Source: Blastopirellula marina
GTDB taxonomy: Bacteria; Planctomycetota; Planctomycetia; Pirellulales; Pirellulaceae
Assembly: GCF_002967715.1 (NCBI RefSeq)
Contig: NZ_PUIA01000094.1
Coordinates: 1 to 64,000 of the forward strand
Length of the DNA stretch: 64,000 bases
Reading direction: 5' to 3'
Below are positions 1 through 8,126 of this stretch, piece after piece (the first letter of the stretch is position 1; every line of letters starts with the position of its first letter). Under the pieces are notes generated by a model that saw nothing but the letters and a program-made list of their open reading frames with translations, did no database searches and had not been told where the DNA came from. A program made the translations under genes and the position numbers.

Positions 1-364
1 GCCTGACTCAAGCGACGGGAGAAATTCGTCTCGCTGGTCGGCCGTGAGAGATCTTGTTTGCGGAGGTCTTTGCCGCTTGTGAGATATAAGATACCTGCCT
101 GTGTGTACTCATGTACAGGCTTGTTGGCGTGATTTTGGGAAGTTTTTATTTGGGGGAAAACGGGCGAGAAAGTCGGTTTGTAACTAGAAAAGAGGACGCG
201 CGATGAGGAAGGAATTTACCGCAGATTACGCGGATGGTCTTTCTCTTGGAATGTGAGAGAGCGGGTACCTGGTTCGCACGCCCAAGCGGACTTGGGCGTG
301 GCACCCGGATGATTGGGGTTGTTGGTGAGTTGGTACCTGGTACGTGACGAGAGGACCGTAGGTG
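1..364. other. Intergenic stretch left of recQ, no gene seen
   Basis: No reading frame here has a convincing start, ribosome site and protein-like composition. Frame 2 stays open from the window edge to a TGA near base 81 and could only be the tail of something outside, which cannot be judged. Visible structure: a hairpin at about 97-120 (GCCTGT/ACAGGC arms) and a perfect 10-bp inverted repeat at 277-300. The words GGTACCTGGTTCGC (264-277) and GGTACCTGGTACG (about 332-344) recur in variant form at about 2695 on the other side of recQ, which suggests a dispersed repeat family. Confidence 0.5.
277..300 (-). terminator. Perfect 10-bp hairpin downstream of recQ
   Basis: CACGCCCAAG (277-286), loop CGGA, CTTGGGCGTG (291-300). 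It lies about 65 bases past the recQ stop in the direction of transcription. There is no U-tract on either side, so it is either a non-classical terminator or part of a palindromic repeat element. Confidence 0.4.
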
Positions 365-2560
365 TTAAGGGTTGTCGCGGTTTTGGAGGCAGGCGATTAC
401 CAGGCGGATTTCTTCGTAGGAGACTTCTTCGCCCAGGTGTTCGTAGATGGGGCGGAGTGCTCCTTGGCCGCATTCCTGGTAAGCGTCTTCGATGCGGCGG
501 GCCGTTTCGCCGGTTACCCAGGCCGTGGGATCTTCGACCTTTTGTTCTTTGATGAACTGCTGGAGGTAGCCCTGCACGGTGGAGTTAGCTCGCTCGATGA
601 TCGCGGCGACTTCGTCCACCGTTTTCCCTTTGGCGAACAGCGTGAATGCGTCTTTCAGTTTTGGGGATTGGTTCTTGGGTGCCTCGCGGCGGGGGGCGGC
701 GATCACCTCGGTCTCCATCGCGTCGACTTCCACCCCTTCGGCCTGGCAGTACTGGGCAATGTGCTGCGTGAAGGCCTCGCCGTAGTCCTGGCACTTCTTG
801 TCGCCGACTCCTTTGATCAGGCGAAAGCTTTCGATCGTCGAGGGACGTTGCCGGGCCATGTCGCGCAGCGAACTATCACCGAAGACGATATACGCCGGGA
901 TGCCAGCCTCTTCGGCCTTGTCACGTCGCAGCGTACGGAGCGACTCGAACAAGCCGCGATCGACTCCTTCCCAGTCGTCCCCTTTCCGCTTGCGGCGGGT
1001 AGGCTTGTCGTCGGCGTCGGCATCGGGGCGGGTGAGCTTTGGGGTGACCTCGCCACGCAGCAGTTCGCGCCCACTTTCGGTCAGTTTCAATACGTTGAAT
1101 TCGCCTGACTTGACCAGGAAACGCTGGCCGGCGAGTTGTTCGATCCAGGTACGCACCGCCCGGATGCTTTGATCTTGCAGCAGACCGTAGGTGCTTAGCT
1201 CGTCGTGCCCCAGTTCCAGCACGCGTTTGTCGCGCGAACCGCACAGCACCTTGGCGTTGTGATCGGCTCCGAAGCGTTCGCCGGTGCGGACGATGCACGA
1301 GAGGATCTTTTGCCCCAGGATGAGCCCATCTTCCACCAGGTCGACGGTGCCCAGGCAGACATCGCATGCTTCGCATTCGGCGTCTGCCAGATCCTGGCCG
1401 AAGTAGCTGACCAGCATCCGGTGGCGACACTCGGTACCGATGCAGAAGTGATCGAGCGCTTCGAGCGAATGGAACGCGGCCTGTTGGGCGGAATCAGGCA
1501 GGTCCCCCAGCATGCGTTTCCAGGTGACCAGGTCGCCGCTGGAATAAAGAAGCACGCATTCAGCTTCGAGGCCATCGCGTCCGGCGCGGCCACTTTCCTG
1601 CTGGTAGCTTTCCAGTGATTTGGGCATGCCGGCATGCACCACGTAACGGACGTTCGACTTGTCGATGCCCATGCCGAACGCAACGGTCGCGACCACCACG
1701 TCGACGCGTTCCTGGATGAAGTCTTCCTGATGCTGCTGACGCTGCTCGTCACTGAGGCCAGCGTGGTAAGGGTGGGCCTTGATGCCGATGTCGTTCAGCT
1801 GCTCGGCGATCGTTTCGACGTCGGTTCTGCGAATGCAATAGACAATGCCTGACTCGTTGGCGTGCCGCGAGACAACTTCGCGAATCTGGGCGAAGCGATC
1901 TTTGCGGCGCTCGATGCGATAGTTGAGGTTCGGCCGATCGAACGAACCGACCAGGAGTTCGGGATCGACCAGACCCAACTGCTGGGCAATGTCGCTGCGG
2001 ACGCGCTCGGTGGCGGTGGCGGTATAGGCGTGAACGCCAACGCCAGGGAAGCGATCTTTGAGCATTCGCATCATGCGGTATTCGGGGCGGAAGTCGTGCC
2101 CCCATTCGCTGATACAGTGCGATTCGTCGATGGCAAAGAATGAGACATCGACGCTGCTTAAAAAGTCGAGCGTACGCTCCGAGAGCAAGCGTTCCGGGGC
2201 GAGGTACACCAGCTTCGTGTCGCCGCTGCGAATGTCGGCCGCGATGCTGCGGCGCTCGGCTGGGGTGACGGTGCTGTTAATGCAGGCCGCGCGAATGCCG
2301 CACGCGGTGAGGGCATCGACCTGGTCTTTCATCAAGGAGATAAGCGGGGAAGCCACCACCGCGACGCCCGGTTTGCAGAGGGCGGGCACCTGGTAGCAGA
2401 GGGACTTACCACCACCGGTGGGCATGACGACGACCGAGTCGCGATCTTCGAGAACCGACTCCATTGCCTCGCGCTGCAAGGGACGAAACTGTTCGTACCC
2501 CCAGTACTTGTGCATGGTCGCCAGCAAATCTTCGGCAGTGGCTGGCGACGATGAATCCAT
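365..2560 (-). CDS. recQ: ATP-dependent DNA helicase RecQ
   Basis: 3'-5' DNA helicase of recombination and repair, cytoplasmic, 731 aa. Seen in the sequence: helicase motif I MPTGGGKS (about 46-53); motif II reads DESH (145-148) followed by CISEWGHDFRP, typical of RecQ apart from the usual DEAH alanine; motif VI QESGRAGRDG (about 321-330); the RecQ zinc site with Cys378, Cys396, Cys399 and Cys402; a winged-helix RQC region to about 505; an HRDC domain at about 530-605; and a C-terminal helical region (about 635-731) that looks like the helix-turn-helix tail of longer RecQ proteins. Length and domain order fit a full RecQ. ATG at 2560 has only a weak ribosome site. It is transcribed alone: a 200-base gap with a palindromic element separates it from the next minus-strand gene. 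Confidence 0.95.
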   Translation of the reverse strand: MDSSSPATAEDLLATMHKYWGYEQFRPLQREAMESVLEDRDSVVVMPTGGGKSLCYQVPALCKPGVAVVASPLISLMKDQVDALTACGIRAACINSTVTPAERRSIAADIRSGDTKLVYLAPERLLSERTLDFLSSVDVSFFAIDESHCISEWGHDFRPEYRMMRMLKDRFPGVGVHAYTATATERVRSDIAQQLGLVDPELLVGSFDRPNLNYRIERRKDRFAQIREVVSRHANESGIVYCIRRTDVETIAEQLNDIGIKAHPYHAGLSDEQRQQHQEDFIQERVDVVVATVAFGMGIDKSNVRYVVHAGMPKSLESYQQESGRAGRDGLEAECVLLYSSGDLVTWKRMLGDLPDSAQQAAFHSLEALDHFCIGTECRHRMLVSYFGQDLADAECEACDVCLGTVDLVEDGLILGQKILSCIVRTGERFGADHNAKVLCGSRDKRVLELGHDELSTYGLLQDQSIRAVRTWIEQLAGQRFLVKSGEFNVLKLTESGRELLRGEVTPKLTRPDADADDKPTRRKRKGDDWEGVDRGLFESLRTLRRDKAEEAGIPAYIVFGDSSLRDMARQRPSTIESFRLIKGVGDKKCQDYGEAFTQHIAQYCQAEGVEVDAMETEVIAAPRREAPKNQSPKLKDAFTLFAKGKTVDEVAAIIERANSTVQGYLQQFIKEQKVEDPTAWVTGETARRIEDAYQECGQGALRPIYEHLGEEVSYEEIRLVIACLQNRDNP

Positions 2561-2703
2561 GATTTGAGCCTAGAGCGCGAGAACCGAGAACTGCCCCGCG
2601 CGATCCGTCCTTCGCATCGCCATCAGCGAGGAACGTTTAGTGTAGAGGTGTTCATTCAGGGTGGCAACCGTGGTGGGTACAAGCAGTGGATGGCAGGTAC
2701 CTG

Positions 2704-2752
2704 ATTCGCCACCTCACCCTGGCCCTCTTCCCGTGGGGGCGAGGGGACAGGA
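2704..2752. repeat. Palindromic repeat-like element, possible terminator
   Basis: A C-rich arm (CCCTC...CCC) and a G-rich arm (GGGGG..GAGGG) around a short GTG loop form a hairpin between the 3' end of the lipoprotein gene (stop at 2761, minus strand) and recQ. It is preceded by GGTACCTGATTCGC, a variant of the word at 264-277. CTCACCCT...GAGGGG palindromes of this kind are common dispersed intergenic elements. In the minus direction it could end transcription of the 2761-4380 gene. Confidence 0.4.
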
Positions 2753-2760
2753 GATTTGCG

Positions 2761-4380
2761 TTAGTCGCGTCTGGGGAGGGAGAGGTAGCTTCGGCCGATG
2801 TGCATCCGTAAGACATGTTTCGCCGTGGCTGCTGCGGGAAGCTCTTCTTTCGCGTAGAAGGTCGTACCGTTTTTATCGAGGACGGTCCAACCATCGCGGT
2901 CGTCGTTGTTGGTCTCGAAGATGGCTGCGGCGGCCTTGGGGTAATTGTCCGATCGTAGATCAATCGCTGCTCTGCCAACCAGTTTACCACTGCCATCGGG
3001 CAGGCTTTCGTCACCGGAAAGTGCTTTGTCCCCTTCGGCATAAGCTTCGGTAAAGGCTTTGTCGCTGACTACGTATGTGTGGTCGAGTTGGCATGTCACC
3101 TTGTAGCCATAGATATCGTTTACAGAGAACCCGGCCAGGTGATCGCCCGGCGACTTCTTGTTGAAAATGGGAATGGCCTGCGAACTGGCCTGAAATCGGG
3201 AGTTGCACAGGTGTCCGACATCTTCAACCACCCAGGAATTGTCCCCATCTTGGAACTGGATTCGATACGAGACCAAGATCACTTGCATGCGTTCGAGGGG
3301 CCAAAGCAAACTTTGCCGTGCGAGTATTTCAATCGACTCGATCTTGCCTGGCTTAAAAAAAGTGGATGCAAGTTCCTGAGCACAAAAGGCTTGGATCTGG
3401 AATTCTTCGTCGAAGCACGTTTTGGGGATCAGATCGGCTCGGCCGACATCTTCCAGGTAATTCTGAGCAGTGAGAGACAGGGGAAGCTCGTGCGTTCGGC
3501 GGACGAGCTCATCCAGGCCAGATTGCCGGCCCAACTTCGCCCCGGCCCAGGCAGCTTCCAGTTGGACGGCCGCCGCGGGATGCTGCTGGGCGAGTTGCAT
3601 GAGTTCATCGCGGTCTGGCGACGTTATAAAGGCGAGGCTTTCGGCCGCGTACTTGGCCGCTTCGGCGGAGGGATTATCGCCGTCGACTTCCCAACTGTTC
3701 TGGATGTAGCCGGCGGGAATTTGCTGGGAGGTTTGCAGGCACGCACGCAGGTGTTGTAACCCCTCAGGCGAATCGAAGGGGTGACGATGGCTGGGCATCT
3801 CCTGATCGAGCGCGTGGATGTTGGACTGGGAAAGAAGCGCGATGGCAACGACTTCGTTCTCTGGCCAGTCGCCGAGCATGGTTGTCCAGAACGCTTCGTA
3901 GTTGGCGGTGCCGGGATGAAACCGCCAGATGTATTCGTCCCACAACTCCGACCGGAGTGGAAGATCTTGCTTTGTCATCTGAACGACGCGCCGAAGTGTC
4001 TCATCGGTTTGAAACAGACAGAAGACATGCAACAGCTCTTCAATCGCAAGCTTCGTTTCGAAGTCTTCCGCTTGGGGTAACATCTGATCGAAGTGAGGAA
4101 GCAGTAGCGGAATAGCTTCGTCGCGCAGCAGCGCGTGCGAGAGTGAGTCGTAGTCGTCGAATTCACGAATGGTTACGGCGATTTGCTGAATTGCCTCCAC
4201 CTCCTCAGCCGTCGAGGGCTGGGATACCGGCAGCGTTTTCAGTCTGGCGATGATCGCCCTGGCATCGATCAGGGCCTGACCGGTGTTTTGCGAGGAGAAC
4301 TCAGGCGGGGGTTGAGAAGTCGCATCCTGACAACCGAGCAGTACAGCGGCCATCAGCAGCGCGAAGAGGGGGAATCTCAT
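2761..4380 (-). CDS. Predicted lipoprotein of unknown function, 539 aa
   Basis: Not recognised beyond its export signal. The N-terminus MRFPLFALLMAAVLLGC is a lipoprotein signal peptide with lipobox LLGC and Cys17 as the modified residue, so the protein should be membrane-anchored outside the cytoplasm. The body to about residue 340 is helix-rich with short repeated units, including AAVQLEAAWAGAKLGRQSGLDEL, reminiscent of HEAT/TPR-type solenoids (inference). The last 200 residues are more beta-rich and end in a YLSLPRRD tail. ATG at 4380 matches the signal peptide. It is likely monocistronic: the upstream regulator gene on the same strand ends 99 bases away and the downstream gap holds a palindrome. 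No function is assigned. Confidence 0.75.
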   Translation of the reverse strand: MRFPLFALLMAAVLLGCQDATSQPPPEFSSQNTGQALIDARAIIARLKTLPVSQPSTAEEVEAIQQIAVTIREFDDYDSLSHALLRDEAIPLLLPHFDQMLPQAEDFETKLAIEELLHVFCLFQTDETLRRVVQMTKQDLPLRSELWDEYIWRFHPGTANYEAFWTTMLGDWPENEVVAIALLSQSNIHALDQEMPSHRHPFDSPEGLQHLRACLQTSQQIPAGYIQNSWEVDGDNPSAEAAKYAAESLAFITSPDRDELMQLAQQHPAAAVQLEAAWAGAKLGRQSGLDELVRRTHELPLSLTAQNYLEDVGRADLIPKTCFDEEFQIQAFCAQELASTFFKPGKIESIEILARQSLLWPLERMQVILVSYRIQFQDGDNSWVVEDVGHLCNSRFQASSQAIPIFNKKSPGDHLAGFSVNDIYGYKVTCQLDHTYVVSDKAFTEAYAEGDKALSGDESLPDGSGKLVGRAAIDLRSDNYPKAAAAIFETNNDDRDGWTVLDKNGTTFYAKEELPAAATAKHVLRMHIGRSYLSLPRRD

Positions 4381-4479
4381 TCAGGGACTCGAAGCACATG
4401 GGGTTGGTGTTCTGAGCGTTGATTATTTGAGATCCCCAAGCCGAAAGCAACCAAAACCTGAAACCAAATTCTACCGGCA

Positions 4480-5640
4480 CTAATTCGGTTGCACCTTACG
4501 GCGGTACGCCGTTGGCGAGAGGCCGGTTTTTTTGCGGAAGGTGGCGCTCATGTATTCGACGTGTTCGAAGCCGGCGCGGTCGGCGATGTCGCCGATGCTG
4601 AGGTCGGTGTCGTGCAGCAATTGACGGACTTTATCGAGGCGTTGGTGGACGATTGCTTCGTGCGGCGTTTGTCCGGTGATTTGTTTGAAGCGGTACTCGA
4701 GAATGCGGCGGGTGCTATCGACCGCTTTTAGTACGTCCCCCACGTTGATGCCGTCGCACGCATGTTCGCGAATGAACTGCATCGCCATGCCAACCAGCGG
4801 GTCTTCGGTGGCCAGCACGTCGGTCGAGCGGCGGGTGGCGATGCCCAACGGTGGGATCAGCTTCTTCATCTCGTGCGGCGTTTGCCCTTTCATCATTTGA
4901 TCCAACAGCTTGGCCGCTTCGAAGCCAGTGCGGCGGCTGTCGGGGATGACGCTCGACATCGGCGGCGAGCAGAGATCGCACAGCAGACGATCGTTATCGA
5001 CCCCAATCACCGCAACCTGGCGCGGCACGTCGATCTCCAATTCGCGGCACGCTTCCAACAATAGCTGGCCGCGGATATCGAAGCAGGCCATGATGCCGAT
5101 TGGCTGTGGCAGGCGTTCGATCCAGCGGTCGAGCTTCTGCACGTTTTTAGGGGTCGAGTTCTTACCGTCTTCGCCAGTGGGCAGATCGAGCACATGGCAA
5201 CCGTGGCCGTGCTCGGCCAGCGCTTCGACGAAATACTTTTCACGGAGCTTGCTCCACGCGAAGGTGCTATCGCCGCAAAACGCGAAGTTGGAAAACCCGC
5301 GCTGCAAAAGATGCTCGACCGCCACTTGCGAGATGGCCCGATCGTCGGTCTCGACCCAGGGAAGTTCGGGTATCAAGCGCGCGGCGCTGACGTCGACAAT
5401 GGGGATGTTCAACTGTTTGAGTGCGGCCGCGATCTCAGGCGTTTCGACCCGCGCGATGATGCCGTCTCCGTTCCACTGCTTAAGCCACTTCGGTGGCTTC
5501 GCACCACGACCTTGCTCAGGCAGAAAGATCGACCAGCGCTGGTACTCTTCCATGTATCGCACCACGCCATCCAAGAGACCTCGGGCATACTCGTTGGAGG
5601 TCTCGATCAATAGAGCGACCTCCTTGCGAGGTTGAATCAT
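4480..5640 (-). CDS. XylR-type AraC-family transcriptional regulator
   Basis: DNA-binding regulator, 386 aa. Residues about 5-265 form a LacI/periplasmic-binding-like sugar sensor: VALLIETSNEYARGLLDGVVRY at the start and GVDNDRLLCDLCSPPMSSV near 220, typical of the XylR/LacI core. Residues about 285-386 form an AraC-type double helix-turn-helix (RILEYRFKQITG, then IADRAGFEHVEYMSATFRKKTG). I start at ATG 5640 rather than the longer frame (5700), because GAGGA lies about 7 bases upstream and the family N-terminus begins here. It is divergent from the Gfo/Idh/MocA oxidoreductase at 5857 and probably controls it in response to a sugar or derived ligand (inference). The shared 216-base region carries inverted repeats. 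Confidence 0.88.
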   Translation of the reverse strand: MIQPRKEVALLIETSNEYARGLLDGVVRYMEEYQRWSIFLPEQGRGAKPPKWLKQWNGDGIIARVETPEIAAALKQLNIPIVDVSAARLIPELPWVETDDRAISQVAVEHLLQRGFSNFAFCGDSTFAWSKLREKYFVEALAEHGHGCHVLDLPTGEDGKNSTPKNVQKLDRWIERLPQPIGIMACFDIRGQLLLEACRELEIDVPRQVAVIGVDNDRLLCDLCSPPMSSVIPDSRRTGFEAAKLLDQMMKGQTPHEMKKLIPPLGIATRRSTDVLATEDPLVGMAMQFIREHACDGINVGDVLKAVDSTRRILEYRFKQITGQTPHEAIVHQRLDKVRQLLHDTDLSIGDIADRAGFEHVEYMSATFRKKTGLSPTAYRRKVQPN

Positions 5641-5663
5641 GGTCGTCCTCTGAGTTGATAAGC

Positions 5664-5736
5664 AGCAGGAGTGATTTTTGAAAAGGGAACGGAGGATCAT
5701 TATGATAGCCTATTTATGGCAGAGAATCCTCCTGCT
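5664..5736. promoter_or_regulatory. Nested inverted repeats in the divergent control region
   Basis: Two interleaved pairs: AGCAGGAG (5664-5671) with CTCCTGCT (5729-5736), and GGAGGAT (5691-5697) with ATCCTCC (5726-5732). They lie between the XylR-type regulator and the divergent oxidoreductase gene. This is a plausible operator or looping region for the regulator. The pairing is seen; the role is inferred. Confidence 0.4.
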
Positions 5737-5856
5737 TTGTGAAATAGCTAATGTCTGGTGCAAGTTTTCTCATAGCAATCAGGTTGGATTTCTGCTCTGT
5801 TAGTAGGGGCTAAGGTACTGCCATTCACCTCGTCAAATCCCCTCCAGGTAATTCCA

Positions 5857-7005
5857 ATGAGCGAAAAGACATTTAACGTAGCAATGATCGGATTGGGTTT
5901 TGGATCCGAGTTCATTCCCATTTACCAGGCTCATCCCAACGCAAACGTTTACGCCCTGTGCCGCCGCGACGAAGCAGCGCTGCAAAAGTCGGGCGAGATG
6001 TTCGGCATCGAAAAGCTATACACCGAATACGACGATGTGCTGGCAGATCCAAACGTTGACTTCGTTCATATCAACTCGCCCATTCCAGACCATGCCTGGA
6101 TGTCGCTGAAGGCCCTGGATGCCGGCAAGCACGTCATGTGCACCGTGCCCATGGCCACCACCATCGACGAATGCCGTCAGATTGTCGAGAAGGTTGCCGA
6201 GACCGGTTTGAAGTACATGATGGCCGAAACGGTTGTTTACAGCCGCGAGTACCTGTACATCAAGCAGCTTTACGAAACGGGCGAGTTAGGCAAGATTCAG
6301 TACATGCAGGCCTCGCACCCGCAAGACATGCAAGGGTGGCCTGAATACTGGGAACGCATGATCCCCATGCACTACGCCACGCACGTGGTCAGCCCGGTAC
6401 TGGGCCTGGTGGATGGCCTGGCGGAATACGTTAGTTGCTTTGGCTCGGGGAGTATCAACAACGAACTGGCCAAGAAGTCTGGCAACCCCTACGCCGTCGA
6501 ATCGTGCCATATCAAGATCAAAGACACCGACATCTCGGCGCACATCTGGCGATTCCTGTTTGATACGGCTCGTCAGTATCGTGAAAGCTTCGACGTCTAC
6601 GGTACCAAGAAGAGCTTCGAGTGGTCGCTGGTCGAAGGAGAGCCACACGTGCTGCATACGGCCAAGCTGCCAGAGCATGAAATCGCTTCCCACGTCGAGA
6701 TCCCCGACTTCGCGCACTTGCTGCCGGAACCGATCCAGAAGTTTACGCAGTCGATCGAAGACGCGGCTCACCTGTCGTTCATCCAAGGTGGCGGCCATGG
6801 TGGTTCGCACCCACACCTGGTCAATGAGATGATTAGCTCGCTGCTGGAAGACCGCGACCCACTACCCAACGCGGTGACCTCGGCCAACTGGACCTGCGTT
6901 GGTATTTGTGCCCACGAGTCGACCATGAAGGGGGGCGAGATCGTTCGCCTGCCAGAATTCACGCTACAGAAGCCAAAGGCCCAGAAAGCGGTGACCGCTT
7001 CTTAA
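5857..7005 (+). CDS. Gfo/Idh/MocA family NAD(P)-dependent oxidoreductase
   Basis: Cytoplasmic sugar- or cyclitol-type dehydrogenase, 382 aa, a normal family length. N-terminal Rossmann fold with VAMIGLGFGSEF (about 7-18) and the expected DVLADPNVDFVHINSP segment. The family's EKP motif, whose Lys serves catalysis, is replaced: the sequence reads GKHVMCTVPMATT, i.e. TVP. The later MIPMHYATHVVSPV segment supplies histidines in the substrate-binding half. AGGT lies 7 bases before the ATG. A terminator hairpin at 7032-7078 ends the transcript. Its neighbour is a divergent sugar-sensing XylR-type regulator, so it is likely inducible by a carbohydrate. Substrate unknown. Confidence 0.88.
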   Translation: MSEKTFNVAMIGLGFGSEFIPIYQAHPNANVYALCRRDEAALQKSGEMFGIEKLYTEYDDVLADPNVDFVHINSPIPDHAWMSLKALDAGKHVMCTVPMATTIDECRQIVEKVAETGLKYMMAETVVYSREYLYIKQLYETGELGKIQYMQASHPQDMQGWPEYWERMIPMHYATHVVSPVLGLVDGLAEYVSCFGSGSINNELAKKSGNPYAVESCHIKIKDTDISAHIWRFLFDTARQYRESFDVYGTKKSFEWSLVEGEPHVLHTAKLPEHEIASHVEIPDFAHLLPEPIQKFTQSIEDAAHLSFIQGGGHGGSHPHLVNEMISSLLEDRDPLPNAVTSANWTCVGICAHESTMKGGEIVRLPEFTLQKPKAQKAVTAS

Positions 7006-7031
7006 GACGCGGCCTGGTCGCTAGAACCATG

Positions 7032-7078
7032 AAGCGGACCGTCGAAGCCTGCCCCGGGCTTTTGCTGTCCGCTTTTTT
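7032..7078 (+). terminator. Intrinsic terminator after the oxidoreductase
   Basis: AAGCGGAC (7032-7039) pairs with GTCCGCTT (7067-7074), with an inner AGCC/GGCT stem, and is followed by a run of T. Classic Rho-independent layout 27 bases after the stop codon. Confidence 0.85.
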
Positions 7079-7149
7079 CGTTCGAAGCGAGAAAGAGAGG
7101 AACGCTTTGAAGACCGATGGGGTTGTGCAAAGCGTTCCAGGTTCAGTCA

Positions 7150-7174
7150 AGCGATCGAGCCTGTCTCGATCGCT
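7150..7174. terminator. Perfect 10-bp hairpin between convergent genes
   Basis: AGCGATCGAG, loop CCTGT, CTCGATCGCT. It lies 15 bases beyond the stop of the small minus-strand gene (7190) and after the plus-strand terminator. No long T-tract on either side. Probably the end signal of the small gene. Confidence 0.5.
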
Positions 7175-7189
7175 TTGCTCGGCCCAGGC

Positions 7190-7363
7190 TTAGACAGCCA
7201 GGCCTTTGCCGATCACGCCAGCTTGACGCTGGTAACATTCGCTGCGGCGGAGAAACTTGGCCTTAGCCGGGTCGCTATGGGTCAGCGTTGCCAGGCGGCG
7301 GTACTTCGCGGCGAGAGCCAGTTTGATCGCAACTTTGTTTTCGATCTCGGTCTTTTTGGTCAT
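7190..7363 (-). CDS. Small conserved-looking basic protein, 57 aa
   Basis: Not a recognised family. MTKKTEIENK followed by an amphipathic helix-rich chain with many Ala, Lys and Arg (KYRRLATLTHSDPAKAKFLRRSECYQRQA). It is cytoplasmic, with no signal or membrane segment, and suggests a small alpha-helical nucleic-acid or ribosome-associated protein (inference). I choose ATG 7363 over the upstream TTG (7372) because GAGG lies about 11 bases upstream of that ATG. Support for being real: a clear start context, protein-like composition, and a strong hairpin just past its stop. It is monocistronic between a convergent oxidoreductase and a divergent kinase gene. Confidence 0.6.
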   Translation of the reverse strand: MTKKTEIENKVAIKLALAAKYRRLATLTHSDPAKAKFLRRSECYQRQAGVIGKGLAV

Positions 7364-7605
7364 ATAGAACAATGCCTCAGGGACATAGATTTATGGATTC
7401 ACGCGAATCCGAACCGGCTAATTCTACCCTCGCCGGTGGCATAGCTCCTATCCCTCTTTGAATGTCAGTAACGAAATTCAGGAAGTCCGTAAATTCTCTG
7501 CCGTTTCGGTCCTATTTTCGGGCTTCAAGCCTTGGCAAAATGCCCGTTATGCCGTGAGATAAAAGGAACGATTTTACGCAAACGTTTCCCCCATGTAGGG
7601 TCATT

Positions 7606-8112
7606 ATGGCAGTTGAAGCTGGAACCAACGTCACGCTGATTGGGATGCCTGGGTCAGGCAAAAGCACAATTGGGGTCGTTCTGGCCAAGCGGATCAACCT
7701 GCAGTTCGTCGACACCGACCTGATTATCCAGACCAGCCAACAGCGGACGCTGCAGCAGATCATGGATACGGACGGCTTCGACCGCTTCTGCCAGATCGAG
7801 GAAGACGCGGTGCTGAGCCTGAGTGTCGACCATCACGTGATCGCGACCGGCGGTAGTGTTTGCTACGGGGCCGAGGGGATGGCTCACCTTCAAAAGCTAG
7901 GCAAGATCGTCTTTCTGAAGACCAGCCTGAAGACGCTTGAGCAGCGTCTGTCGAACATGGCTACCCGCGGAATCGCCCTGAAACCCGGTCAGAGCCTGGA
8001 ACAACTGCTGCATGAACGCAACACGTTGTACGAAAAGTACGCCGAGATCACCATCGAGTGCGACGGCCTGAATGTCGAGCAAATTTGCGAACTGATCGAA
8101 GCGGCACTGTAA
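7606..8112 (+). CDS. Shikimate-kinase-family small-molecule kinase
   Basis: ATP-dependent kinase of the shikimate kinase fold, 168 aa, normal length. P-loop GMPGSGKST (about 13-21), FVDTDLII Asp cluster, a TRGIALKPGQ lid, and ERNTLYEKYAEITI at the C-terminus with the family Arg. Two deviations from true AroK: the shikimate-contacting FR..E signature reads FCQIEE, so the Arg is Cys, and the ATGGGSV loop is shortened to ATGGSV. I therefore do not give the aroK symbol; it may belong to a side-branch with another substrate. AGGG lies 5 bases before the ATG. It is followed 14 bases later by an FAD oxidoreductase gene, apparently co-transcribed. Confidence 0.8.
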   Translation: MAVEAGTNVTLIGMPGSGKSTIGVVLAKRINLQFVDTDLIIQTSQQRTLQQIMDTDGFDRFCQIEEDAVLSLSVDHHVIATGGSVCYGAEGMAHLQKLGKIVFLKTSLKTLEQRLSNMATRGIALKPGQSLEQLLHERNTLYEKYAEITIECDGLNVEQICELIEAAL

Positions 8113-8126
8113 TAGGGACTATCGCG

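Noticed and set aside
1-81. Tail of a gene entering the window in frame 2
   Set aside because: Only 26 codons, no recognisable motif, and the other frames close early; not supportable.
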